Assembly: GCF_014873875.1 (NCBI RefSeq)
Contig: NZ_JADBEM010000001.1
Coordinates: 372,001-436,000 of the forward strand
From: Actinopolymorpha pittospori
GTDB taxonomy: Bacteria > Actinomycetota > Actinomycetes > Propionibacteriales > Actinopolymorphaceae
Length of the DNA: 64,000 nt
Direction: 5' to 3'
In this document: positions 8,879 to 17,367 of the stretch, piece by piece
Layout of the letters: every line of letters starts with the position of its first letter
How positions within the stretch are numbered: position 1 is the stretch's first letter
The notes under the pieces: generated by a model
What the model saw: only the letters and a program-made list of their open reading frames with translations
Databases searched by the model: none
Told to the model about the DNA's origin: nothing
Translations under genes and position numbers: made by a program

Positions 8879-9568
8879 ATGGCTCGAACGGTAGATCGGG
8901 CGGCGTACGCGATGCGGCGAGGGGAGATCCTCGATGTCGCACAGTCGTTGGTGCAGACCCGCGGATACGAGCAGATGAGCATCCAGGACGTCCTGAGCGA
9001 GCTGGACATGTCGAAGGGTGCCCTCTACCACTACTTCCGTTCGAAACAGGATCTCCTCGCGGGCATCGTCGATCGGATGGCGGATCAGGTCCGGGCCCGG
9101 CTCGCGTCAGTTGCCGAGGACCCACACCTCGACGCCCTCGACAAGCTGAACCAGATCTTCCAGGCGCTCGCGGGCTGGAAGGTGCAGCGCCGCGACCAAC
9201 TGATCGCTCTCCTTCGCGCCTGGTGCTCCGACGGGAACGCGCTCATGCGCCAGAAGGCGCGCGCCGGAATCACCGATCGCCTCGCGCCACTGTTCGAGCT
9301 CGTGATCGAACAAGGTGTGGAGGATGGCAGCTTCACCTTGTCGGTCGACGTCGGGTTCGGACGGGTCCTGGTCTCGCTCATCCATGAGCTCAACGACCGT
9401 CTCGGCGACCTGTTCCTCGCCCACGAAGCTGGCACCAGCGACCCCGCCGCCATCGAGCAGAACGTCGCCGCCTACACGACCGCCGTCGAGCGGATCCTCG
9501 GAGTCGCCGAAGGTTCGGTCACACTCGTCGACCTGACCGTTCTCCGCGCATGGTTCGACCCGCACTGA
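8879..9568 (+). CDS. TetR-family transcriptional regulator
   Basis: A 229-residue regulator. The first 60 residues form the TetR helix-turn-helix (EILDVAQSLVQTRGYEQMS, then MSKGALYHYFRSKQDLL); the rest is the helical ligand domain. ATG 8879 is chosen because the domain begins at once; ATG 8858 would add seven residues and cannot be excluded. It is followed 20 bases later on the same strand by a small membrane protein gene, its probable target or partner. The ligand is unknown. Confidence 0.88.
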   Translation: MARTVDRAAYAMRRGEILDVAQSLVQTRGYEQMSIQDVLSELDMSKGALYHYFRSKQDLLAGIVDRMADQVRARLASVAEDPHLDALDKLNQIFQALAGWKVQRRDQLIALLRAWCSDGNALMRQKARAGITDRLAPLFELVIEQGVEDGSFTLSVDVGFGRVLVSLIHELNDRLGDLFLAHEAGTSDPAAIEQNVAAYTTAVERILGVAEGSVTLVDLTVLRAWFDPH

Positions 9569-9588
9569 CAAGAGAAGGGAAACCCTTC

Positions 9589-10038
9589 ATGGAACTCGCG
9601 CTGAAGGTTCTGCTGATCCTTTACTGCGTGCAGTCGCTCGTCAAGTTCGCGGTCCACTTCCTCCTGCCCTACGGCACGAGGATTCGACAAATGGAGAAGA
9701 ACTACGCCAAGGATCACAAGGTCATCGCCATCTACGACGAGATCACACTGCTCGTCCAGCTCGTCCTGGTGGCGCTGTTGCTCGCCACCGGCATGGAGTA
9801 CCTCAGCTTCTTCACCGGACTGTTCGTCGGGATGAGCGTCATCCAGGTCTACATCCATCGCTTCATCCGACCGCTCCCGGACGACAAGATGCCGGCGAGC
9901 CCGATGCCACCAGTCAAACTCGTGTCGTTCGCCATCCAGGCACAGCCAAGCCTGGCCTGGCGGGAGTACGTTCTCATGGCCGCCGCCTCCGTCTGGGGCC
10001 TGTACGCCCTCATCGCCTACGGCCTGGTTGGCGCGTAG
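9589..10038 (+). CDS. Small four-helix integral membrane protein
   Basis: A 149-residue protein with about four hydrophobic segments: LALKVLLILYCVQSLVKFAV, LVQLVLVALLLATGM, FFTGLFVGMSVIQVYI and VLMAAASVWGLYALIAYGL. AGAAGGGA sits about ten bases before ATG 9589. It belongs to a group of uncharacterised actinobacterial membrane proteins often found beside TetR genes; I know no assigned function. It is probably co-transcribed with the TetR gene upstream. Confidence 0.75.
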   Translation: MELALKVLLILYCVQSLVKFAVHFLLPYGTRIRQMEKNYAKDHKVIAIYDEITLLVQLVLVALLLATGMEYLSFFTGLFVGMSVIQVYIHRFIRPLPDDKMPASPMPPVKLVSFAIQAQPSLAWREYVLMAAASVWGLYALIAYGLVGA

Positions 10039-10656
10039 GCGGTCTTCGAACGACGCCGCGTCGACGCCGCACTGGACGAACTCGGCGTGAGACACGCCAT
10101 CGTGGTGGGCCATTCGACCGGTGGCTCGGTCGCCACCGCCCTCGCCGAGCAACGCCGCGACCTGGTGACCGCACTCGCGCTCATCGACACCGGACCGCGC
10201 CTGGACGCCTTCATCTCCGATGGGCCCGTCGGCCAGCTCATGTTCACCCCGGTTGTCGGGCCGCTGCTGTGGCGGCTTCGGACCGACGGTCTGCTCCGCC
10301 AGGCTTCGAGCACCGCCTTCAGCAGTCCGGGCTACCAGATCCCCCAGCAGCTCGTGGATGACGTGCGCGGCATGACCTACCACGCGTTCACCGCGACGTC
10401 GCGCGCAGCTGATGAGTACCTGAAGCGACGTGCGCTCCCCGATCGACTGGCGCCCCTGGGCAAGCCGATGCTGGTGATCTTCGGCGAGGACGACCGGCGA
10501 TGGCGATCGTCCTCCGCCGCCGACTACACCGCAGTTCCAGGCGCGAGAGTCGAGCTGCTGCCCGGTCTCGGACACTCACCCATGCTCGAGGATCCACCGC
10601 GGACCGCCGCACTTCTCCTGGCCTTCACCGCGCTCCACGCCACGCAGGCCGACTGA
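10039..10656 (+). pseudogene. Alpha/beta-hydrolase lacking its N-terminus
   Basis: Directly after the stop of the membrane protein the frame reads into a hydrolase at the level of the nucleophile elbow: VVGHSTGGSVA (GxSxG), then the acid strand MLVIFGEDD and the catalytic His in LPGLGHSPMLED. The cap domain is present. The first 80-100 residues (core strands and oxyanion hole) are gone, so the gene was fused by deletion to its neighbour. An internal ATG at 10087 could start a 189-residue product, but it would lack part of the core sheet. Confidence 0.7.
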
Positions 10657-10729
10657 ACGAAACGATGAGCCTGCGAATGTGATCAGAGAGTTGTGTCCAG
10701 CCGTCGCGTCTGATGCGCAGCTGGTCGGC

Positions 10730-11111
10730 GAGAAACGTGCGGCGTCTCTTCGTTGGAATCGGAAGTCTCAGACGGTGGAGCGCATAACCCCGTCGAGTGC
10801 AGTGCGCGCGAGCTTCTCGGCGTGTTCGTCCGTGAGGTCGTAGTGGCCGGTGAGCCTGCGGAAGATGGGTGGCAAGAAAGAGGATGTCGGTGACGTCGTC
10901 CACGTCGGTGTCGGGCGAGGCGTCACCGCGGTCGACGGCGCGTTGCCACAGTGTCGACGGCCTCCGGCGGGACGTCTCCCGGCCAAGGTCGGTGTCGCCG
11001 TCAACGGCTGTTCGCGGATGCCTCGTTCGAGGTGGTGACCGCACCTGGATCGGTGGAACGTTGCGGCGGCGCGGAGCCTTCCGTGGGCTTGGACCTCGCC
11101 AGCCACAGGCC
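10730..11111. repeat. Direct repeat, right copy (about 380 bp)
   Basis: Counterpart of 7551-7931. Here the repeat is continuous with the 3' end of the DHA2 exporter gene, so this looks like the source copy. Recombination between the two copies would delete the 3.2 kb between them. Confidence 0.85.
10760..10991 (-). pseudogene. TetR-family C-terminal fragment (right copy), frameshifted
   Basis: The same TetR_C_11-like fragment as at 7.6 kb, but a one-base difference near 10872 (GGCAAGAAAGAGG here, GGCCCGAAGAGG there) breaks the frame in the middle of the domain. Confidence 0.55.
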
Positions 11112-12470
11112 GGTGAACACGGCGGTGGCCAAAGTGACGGTGCCGGCAGCCAGGAAGGCGCTGTTGAGGCCGGTCTCGAAGGAGGCGCCGCCGGATTGCC
11201 GGGTGCGGACGATGGCTCCGAGTACCGCCACGCCGAGTACCGCGCCGATCTGCCGGGTGGTGCTGCTGATGCCTGATGCGAGGCCGCCTTCGGCCGGGCT
11301 GACTGCTTGGATGGCGGCTCCCGTCAGTGGGGACATGGTTAGGGCGAAGCCGACGCCGACGACTCCCAGCCGCCACCACACGTTCCCGTAGCCGGTGTCG
11401 GCGTGCACCATGCCGAGCGCCAGCAGTCCCAGGCCGGCCAGGGCCAGGCCGGTGGTAACCACGATTCGGAAGCCGTACCGGGCGGCGAGCCGGCCCGCGT
11501 ACGGGCTGAGGATCACCATGGCGAGGGATGCCGGCAGGGTCTGCAGGCCGGCGCGCAGGATCGAGCTGCCCTGGACGTACACGAAGAACTGGGAGAAGAA
11601 GAACGACGAACCCATGAGCGCGAACCCCACCACGACCATGGCGGTGTTGGACACGGTGAACAGCTGCTGCCGGAACAGCCGCAGCGGCAGCATCGGAGTG
11701 GAACGACGTGCTTCGACGGCGACGAAGGCGGTGAGGAGGATCACCGCGGCGGTGTAGCTGCCCAGGATCACCGGCGACGTCCAGCCGCGGGCACCACCCT
11801 CGATCAGCCCGTAGGTCAGCGCCCCCAACCCCAGAACGGACAGTACCGTCCCCGGGATATCGATCGCCGGGGCGCTCGGATTGCGGGCCTCTTCAAGGCT
11901 GCGCAGACCGACCAGCAGAAGGACCACGCCGATGGGCAGATTGACCAGGAAGATGGCGGGCCAGCCGAAGGCATCTGTCAGCACGCCGCCGGCCACGGGG
12001 CCTGCGGCCAGACCGATTCCGCTGAATCCGGCCCACAGCCCGATCGCCTTGATTCGTTCTTGCGGCACGGGATAGGCGGCGGCGAGCAGGGCCAGCGAGG
12101 CAGGGCTCAGCGCCGCGGCCCCGATGCCCTGCAGCACCCGGCCGGCGACCAGCCAGCCGAGCGAGGGTGCGAGGCTGCACAGCACCGACGCGGTGGTGAA
12201 CACAGCCACGCCGGTCAGGTACACCCGTTTGCGGCCGAACCGGTCGGCGAAGACACCGCCGGACAGCAGCAGCATGGCGACCAGCAGTACGTACGCGTCG
12301 ACGATCCATTGCAGACCGGTCAGCTGAGTGTGCAGCCGGTGCTGCATATCGGGCAGCGCTGCTCCAACAATCGTGTTGTCGAGCAGGACCATGAACTGGC
12401 CTAGGCAGGTCACCGTGAGCAGCACGGCCCGGTTTGGTCGAGTGCCTACGGCCGGAGGCGATGCAGCCAT
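11001..12470 (-). CDS. DHA2-family (14-TM) MFS multidrug exporter
   Basis: A 489-residue EmrB/QacA-type proton antiporter. Helix 1 ends in the family signature LDNTIVGAALP, motif A follows as GGVFADRFGRKR, and GRVLQGIGAAALSPAS, GFSGIGLAAGPVAGG and NLPIGVVLLL are the usual antiporter motifs. About fourteen hydrophobic segments are visible, so the protein sits in the inner membrane and exports drugs or other hydrophobic compounds. GAGAGGAA before ATG 12470 decides the start. The divergent TetR gene 145 bases away is its expected repressor, and a palindrome lies between them. Its last codons are part of a direct repeat, but the frame is intact. Confidence 0.93.
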   Translation of the reverse strand: MAASPPAVGTRPNRAVLLTVTCLGQFMVLLDNTIVGAALPDMQHRLHTQLTGLQWIVDAYVLLVAMLLLSGGVFADRFGRKRVYLTGVAVFTTASVLCSLAPSLGWLVAGRVLQGIGAAALSPASLALLAAAYPVPQERIKAIGLWAGFSGIGLAAGPVAGGVLTDAFGWPAIFLVNLPIGVVLLLVGLRSLEEARNPSAPAIDIPGTVLSVLGLGALTYGLIEGGARGWTSPVILGSYTAAVILLTAFVAVEARRSTPMLPLRLFRQQLFTVSNTAMVVVGFALMGSSFFFSQFFVYVQGSSILRAGLQTLPASLAMVILSPYAGRLAARYGFRIVVTTGLALAGLGLLALGMVHADTGYGNVWWRLGVVGVGFALTMSPLTGAAIQAVSPAEGGLASGISSTTRQIGAVLGVAVLGAIVRTRQSGGASFETGLNSAFLAAGTVTLATAVFTGLWLARSKPTEGSAPPQRSTDPGAVTTSNEASANSR

Positions 12471-12583
12471 TGGATTCCTCTCAATCGTTAGTTGCGCCTC
12501 TCCACGGCCGACGCGGTCAGCCTCCGGACGCTCTAAAGCAGCCAGGAGCTGCGTTAGGCGATGGTACGGAGGATTGCCTCGCA

Positions 12584-12604
12584 AACGCAAGTCGCGACTG
12601 CGTT
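12584..12604. promoter_or_regulatory. Candidate TetR operator between exporter and regulator
   Basis: The near-palindrome AACGC-A-AGTCGCGACT-GCGTT has a perfect 10-base core and 5-base outer arms, 12 bases before the regulator start and within the divergent promoter region. A second CTGCGTTA half-like motif occurs at 12549. TetR proteins usually bind such sites to repress both genes. Confidence 0.5.
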
Positions 12605-12615
12605 AAGGTGGGGGC

Positions 12616-13182
12616 ATGAACGAGCGGCAGCGAGCCCGGCGGCCCGGCGGGCGCAGCGCCCGCGTCGGCGCGGAGGTGCACCAGGCCGTCACCGACCTGA
12701 TCAGCGAGCGCGGCTACGGCAACTTCACCGTCGGCGAGGTCGCAGCCCGCGCGGGCGTAGCCGACAGCAGCATCTACCGCCGGTGGGGCAGCCTGGAAAC
12801 GCTGCTCGCCGACGTGGCGCTCACCCGCCTCAACGCGCAGTCGCCGATGCCCGACACCGGGAGCCTGGCCGGCGACCTGCGTACTTACGCGGCCAACGTG
12901 GCCCGCGAGATCACCGGACCCGACGGTCTGGCGTTGCTGCGCCTGGCCGTCGCCCTGTCCAGCAACGGTCACCAGGGCCTGCAGGCGCTTGACGACCTCC
13001 TCGCCGAACGCGCCCGGCAACTGCAGTCCATGCTCGATCGCGCCCGCGAACGCGGCGAGCACGCACCCGACGCGTTCGGCGTGCTGGACCACATTCTGGC
13101 CCCGATGTATGTCCGCGTCTTGCTCGGCATGGGCCCGCTCACCCCGGACTACGTCGACGGGCTGGTCGACCGTTTGCTGTGA
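12616..13182 (+). CDS. TetR-family regulator of the adjacent exporter
   Basis: A 188-residue repressor with an N-terminal HTH (AVTDLISERGYGNFTVGEVA, DSSIYRRWGSLETLL) and a TetR_C_11-like ligand domain ending YVDGLVDRLL. AAGGTGGGG precedes ATG 12616. It is transcribed away from the DHA2 exporter, the classical arrangement for drug-inducible efflux. Family relatives release DNA when they bind the pump substrate; the ligand here is unknown. Confidence 0.9.
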   Translation: MNERQRARRPGGRSARVGAEVHQAVTDLISERGYGNFTVGEVAARAGVADSSIYRRWGSLETLLADVALTRLNAQSPMPDTGSLAGDLRTYAANVAREITGPDGLALLRLAVALSSNGHQGLQALDDLLAERARQLQSMLDRARERGEHAPDAFGVLDHILAPMYVRVLLGMGPLTPDYVDGLVDRLL

Positions 13183-13303
13183 CCTCACCCAGGTCCCCGG
13201 ATCAGCCCTCGGACGCGGTGCCAGGGTTCCGCGGTGCCAGGGCTCCGTGAGGTGCTCTACTACATGCCATCCCACCTCAGGCATCCGGCCCTCGGCTGGC
13301 TCA

Positions 13304-13570
13304 CGCGGCCTGGCCGAAGCCGTCGGCCGGCGGGCCGTCGCCGCGGATCGGGCTCAAGTCGACGTCCAGGCGCGGGTCGTACGCCTCCGGCTCAAAGCCG
13401 AGTTCGTGGGTGGAGTACTCGCCGAAGCGGCGGATGTGCTCGGTCAGGTACGGCGAGATGTGGGCCGGGTCCTCGGGGTCGATCGTGTGGCCCTCTTCCT
13501 GGAGCTGGCGCACGATCTCGGCGATGTCCAGGGCGTGGTGGCGAAGGAACTTCTCATCGCTTCCATCGCT
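13304..13570 (-). pseudogene. Tn3-family transposase C-terminal fragment
   Basis: Reads ALDIAEIVRQLQEEGHTID, DPAHISPYLTEHIRRFGEYS, matching the extreme C-terminus of Tn3-type transposases (their ...GH.I...D...LSP....HI...G.YSF end). The catalytic DDE part and any terminal repeat are absent. It is fused at its 5' side to an unrelated decayed gene. Confidence 0.6.
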
Positions 13571-13574
13571 TTAG

Positions 13575-14000
13575 CACACTGCGCGGAACAGAGCACCGTG
13601 TGGGTTCGAGCCGGGTCGACAACGGCCGCGGCCAACTGCTCCTTGAACAAACGCATCCGCTCTTGAAGGTCCGGATCACGGACAAAGCTCTTCAGGATCG
13701 TCTCGCCAGTACTGGCCCTCGAACACATTGCCACCGCGTGGCACCGGCTCGTCCGGGTAGAGGTCCCGCCACAGCCGCCGCAGGAGCTTGTCGCCGCTAC
13801 CGTCGCTGTGCATCGCCGCGTCGAAGAGCGCCCCATCAGGTACCTGGTCGAGGTCCACGATGGCTGCGATCAACTGCTCCTTGAACGGTGCCATCGTCTC
13901 GGCGAGTTGGGGGTCACCTGCGTTCTCAACCAACGCGTCGTACGCCTCACCGCCTGCATCTGACGGCTCGACCTTCTGCACGCTCACCGCCGCGGACCTC
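13575..14000 (-). pseudogene. Unidentified decayed gene with an internal duplication
   Basis: Two related segments follow each other on the minus strand: DPQLAETMAPFKEQLIAAIV (about 13.88 kb) and, after a frame change near 13720, DPDLQERMRLFKEQLAAAVV (about 13.65 kb). Between them lies LLRRLWRDLYPDEPVPRGG. I do not recognise the family. The shared DPxL...FKEQL..A.VD pattern suggests a tandem domain or fusion of two paralogues. Confidence 0.35.
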
Positions 14001-14055
14001 CGCCAGGACGCCACTTTCCCCGAGCTGGCCGCACTCTGGCACCTATGACCCCTGA

Positions 14056-14235
14056 CCCGGTTCCTGCACGAACAGCTGGCGTCTGCGTCGCCGGACCTGC
14101 TGCGCGAAATGCTCGCCACGGCGATGTGCGGCGCCCCTACGGGGTGTCCAGCCCGGACCGGATCAACTCCCGCAATGGCTACCGGCACCGTGACTTCGAC
14201 ACCCGCGCCGGCACGATCGAGGTGGCGTCCTTGCG
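14056..14235 (+). pseudogene. IS256-family transposase N-terminal fragment
   Basis: In two frames the sequence gives SPDLLREMLATAMCGAP and then RINSRNGYRHRDFDTRAGTI, the well-conserved N-terminal segment of one IS256 (mutator) subgroup. The DDE domain is missing. It differs from the IS256 remnant at 24.2-25 kb. Confidence 0.65.
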
Positions 14236-14731
14236 CGAGCGGAACCTCGGCGGGGCGACCCTGCGGCCCTTGCGCTTGCCGGACAGCGAGTTGAAGAAGT
14301 TGGCTGCCCGAGCAGGCCGGCGCAGGTCGGAGTGCGCGGGCCATCGGGTTCCTCAGCCCCGTACGCGCGCAACCAGGCTGGACCTGCTCCCCACACCGGC
14401 GGCTCACCCGACACCGTCCCGACCAACTCGCCGAGAGGCCGGGCGCGGTCTCGGCCATGTCATCGACGCCCCGGTGGCCGCGTCGCGATGCACTACACCA
14501 CTCTGGCGGCCACCGCCGTACGCGCTGGTAGACCGCCGCAACCACGCCGTCGCGGCGGCGGATCACCCCATGCTCCGCGTACGGTGGATCGGTGGATGGC
14601 GCCTATGAAAAGGGGCCGGATCTGGGTGTCCGCCTGGGTGTCCGCCACCTGGGTGCCTCTTCCGCGGCGGAGCACAGGAACGGCTTCCCTGCGGCTGCGA
14701 CAAGGACGGCGACAAGGACAAGGATGAGAGC
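14236..14731. other. No gene seen
   Basis: About 500 bases upstream of Ku without a recognisable gene. A 12-base tandem (TGGGTGTCCGCC twice) lies near 14625. The Ku promoter is presumably in the last 150 bases but no clear -10/-35 is visible. Confidence 0.45.
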
Positions 14732-15763
14732 ATGGCGCGACAGATCTGGAGTGGCTCGCTCAGTTTCGGGCTGGTGAACGTCCCGGTCGGGCTGGTGAGC
14801 GCCACCGAGCAGAAGGACGTGTCCTTCCACCAGCGTGAGGCCGAGACGAACGCCCGGATCCGCTACAAGCGGGTGGCCGAGGGCACCGATCGCGAGGTCG
14901 ACTACAAGAACATCGTCAAGGGCTACGAGCTGCCTGGAGACAAGTTCGTCACCCTGACGCAGGAGGAGGTCGACGCCGCCAGCCTCGGTCGGTCCCGGTC
15001 GCTCGAGATCACCGACTTCGTCGACCTCGCGGAGATCGATCCCGTCTACTACGAGAAGACCTACTACCTCTCTCCGCGTGAGGAGAGCGCGCACGAGGCC
15101 TACGCCCTGTTGCGGGACGCGATGGAGCAGACCGGTCTGGCCGGAGTCGGGTCCTTTGTGATGCGGGGCAAGGAATACCTCGCCGTGATCCGGCCGTGGA
15201 AGCAGGTCCTCGTCCTCCAGACGTTGCTGTTCGCCGACGAGGTGCGTGACCCGGAGGACGTGGTCGGCGACCTGCCTGCGGCGCGCAAGAGCACCTCGCG
15301 TGAGATGAAGGCGGCCGTCAACCTGATCGAGCAGCTCGCGACACCCTGGAAGCCCGAGAAGTACGAGGACACCTACCGCGAGCGTCTGCTCGGCATCGTC
15401 AAGGACAAGGCGAAGGGCCGCGAGATCAGTCTCGAGGAGGTCGAACCGGAGGAGAGCAACGTCGTCGACCTCATGGACGCCCTCCGGCGAAGCGTGGAGG
15501 AGGCCAAGAGCGGCCGGGCCGGCCCCGGCCAGGCCAAGAAGGCCGGATCGAAGTCCGGTGCGTCGAAGCGCAGCGCCACGGACGCTGCGGCGAAGAAGTC
15601 CGGTCGGGGGTCGAGTGCCTCCGGCGGAGGGCGCCGGAAGTCCGCGACCGTCGGAGCGCTCAGCAAACAGGAGCTTTACGAGCGCGCGACGAAACTCGGC
15701 ATCGACGGCCGCTCCAACATGAGCAGGGCCCAGCTCCAGAAGGCGGTCGAGAAGGCGTCCTGA
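14732..15763 (+). CDS. ku: Ku DNA end-binding protein (bacterial NHEJ)
   Basis: A 343-residue homologue of bacterial Ku. It opens with the hallmark ARQIWSGSLSFGLVNVPVGL and has the core segments YKRVAEGTDREVDYKNIVKG, IDPVYYEKTYYLSP and FVMRGKEYLAVIRPWK. As a homodimer it rings double-strand DNA ends and recruits ligase D. After the core (about residue 265) comes a Lys/Ser/Ala-rich linker and then a small Rho-N/SAP-like module (LSKQELYERATKLGIDGRSN), a C-terminal extension known from actinobacterial Ku. AAGGA about ten bases before ATG 14732 supports the start. No ligD is in the window. Confidence 0.95.
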   Translation: MARQIWSGSLSFGLVNVPVGLVSATEQKDVSFHQREAETNARIRYKRVAEGTDREVDYKNIVKGYELPGDKFVTLTQEEVDAASLGRSRSLEITDFVDLAEIDPVYYEKTYYLSPREESAHEAYALLRDAMEQTGLAGVGSFVMRGKEYLAVIRPWKQVLVLQTLLFADEVRDPEDVVGDLPAARKSTSREMKAAVNLIEQLATPWKPEKYEDTYRERLLGIVKDKAKGREISLEEVEPEESNVVDLMDALRRSVEEAKSGRAGPGQAKKAGSKSGASKRSATDAAAKKSGRGSSASGGGRRKSATVGALSKQELYERATKLGIDGRSNMSRAQLQKAVEKAS

Positions 15764-16179
15764 CCCGGGTTCCTCGAGGTCACTGCATACAGGCGAAGCC
15801 GCCAGAGCAGGCAAAGCGAGCTCGCGCAGGGCGCTCGCCAGGAGGATCGCCAGCCGCGGGTCGGCGGGCACTCCTCTTTCAGCGCCGACGGCGACATTCC
15901 TGTGCGCGTCTGTGGGGGACCTCGCAGAACGTCGTCGAGCGGGCGCATGTAGCACGGGCATACGTGGTGCAGGCCTTTGCACTGGCGAGGCATTCCTCGA
16001 CGCAGCGTGCAACACTTCACGGTCCACCCCGCCCAGATCGGCTGGATATTCGCGGATCCGGGGCAGGACGGTGGCGAGTTCCTCGATACACCGGCCGCTA
16101 TGAGCGGTGCGGAGCGCCGCGCCAGAGTCCTCCAACGCCGCATCTGGCGCGGCCTTCTAGGAAAGGGCTCCCGCACCGC
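15764..16179. other. No gene seen
   Basis: About 415 bases between Ku and a truncated SDR gene. No frame resembles a family with confidence. Confidence 0.45.
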
Positions 16180-16752
16180 ATGTCGTTCGAGTCGAAGTTC
16201 GGCACCAACCACCTGGGCCACTTCGCGCTGACCAACCTGCTCCTGGAGCACATCACCGGCCGGATCGTGACGGTCGCCTCGCAGGCCGAGCGACTCGCCC
16301 GCCTCGACTTCGACGACCTCAACTGGGAGCACCGGCCCTACCAGCCGTCCCGCGCCTACAACGACTCCAAACTAGCGAACCTGCTGTTCACCGCCGAACT
16401 GCAACGCCGGCTGAGCGCCACAAGGTCGGACGTGCTGGCGACCGCAGCGCATCCCGGCCTGGTCGCGACGAACATCTACCACCACCCCGGCCCCCGCCGA
16501 CCCGCCGACCTCCTATGGGCGGTCGCGATCCGACTGCTGGCACAAGGCGCGGACCACGGCGCGCTCCCGGTCCTGTACGCCGCCGCCGCCGCCGATATTC
16601 CCGGCAACAGCTTCGCCGGGCCTAGCCATTTCGCCCACATGCGCGGCGCCCCAGAACTCATCGACCGCTCCGCCGCCGCGCAGGACCCGGATCTCGCGCG
16701 CCGCCTTTGGACCGTCTCCGAGCAGCTCACCGGCGTCCGCTTCCCGATCTGA
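16180..16752 (+). pseudogene. Short-chain dehydrogenase lacking the cofactor-binding N-terminus
   Basis: From ATG 16180 the protein starts inside an SDR at TNHLGHFALTNLLL, the strand-4 region, then has VASQAE, the catalytic YxxxK in YNDSKLANLLFT and the HPGLVATN strand. The TGxxxGxG Rossmann half (about 100 residues) is absent, so it cannot bind NAD(P) normally. The remaining 190 codons are open, which suggests a recent truncation. Confidence 0.7.
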
Positions 16753-17367
16753 CCACGGGCCGCGCACCCGACCAGATCGCTGGCAACTCTCACCGCAGGT
16801 CTCTCGCAAGGGACTTCGCTAGCAGTCGAACATCCTCGTCTGCCGCGATGCGCGCGCTGCCGCACGCCCAGCGGTGTAACCCTCCGTCGACCTTCACGCT
16901 AGCTCACATGCGCATGGCCCGGCCGGGCATGGGCGCAGCAGCGCGTGGTGTCGAAACTCGGGAGCGTCGCCCCTTGCCGGATTTTGGGCGGTGCCCGAAC
17001 TCCCGAAGAGCCGGTTCCAAGCCTCGTGCACAAAGCCAAACTGGTCCAGGGCGAACCCGCTGGAGGCCCTGTGTATAGACCGAACGCGGCCGGGATCGGG
17101 CCGGCCTGAGCGATCAAGCCCGAACCCTGCTGAGCCGTGAGCAGCAGGCCAAGCCCGACCATGCCGATCGGTAGGGCTGCCGACAGGCCGAGGAGGAACG
17201 AGGTCGTTCTCGTCCCGCTTCTTGATCAGCTGCACCTGCGGGGCCGCGCAAATCGAACGGACCGCTCTGAGGCCCGCCGGTCGAGCGCATTCCCCGCAGT
17301 GGCAGCTCGATTGCCTTGTGCCAGCTCTACTGTCGTGTGCCAGCTCTACGGTCTGCTGAGTTGACCG
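16753..17367. other. No gene confirmed; possible transporter remnant
   Basis: About 615 bases. A minus-strand frame around 17.1 kb gives IGMVGLGLLLTA, hydrophobic like an MFS helix, but it is too short and isolated to call. Confidence 0.4.

Noticed and set aside
14603..16135. 510-codon minus-strand frame opposite Ku
   Set aside because: Antisense to a perfectly conserved Ku protein; no family resemblance.
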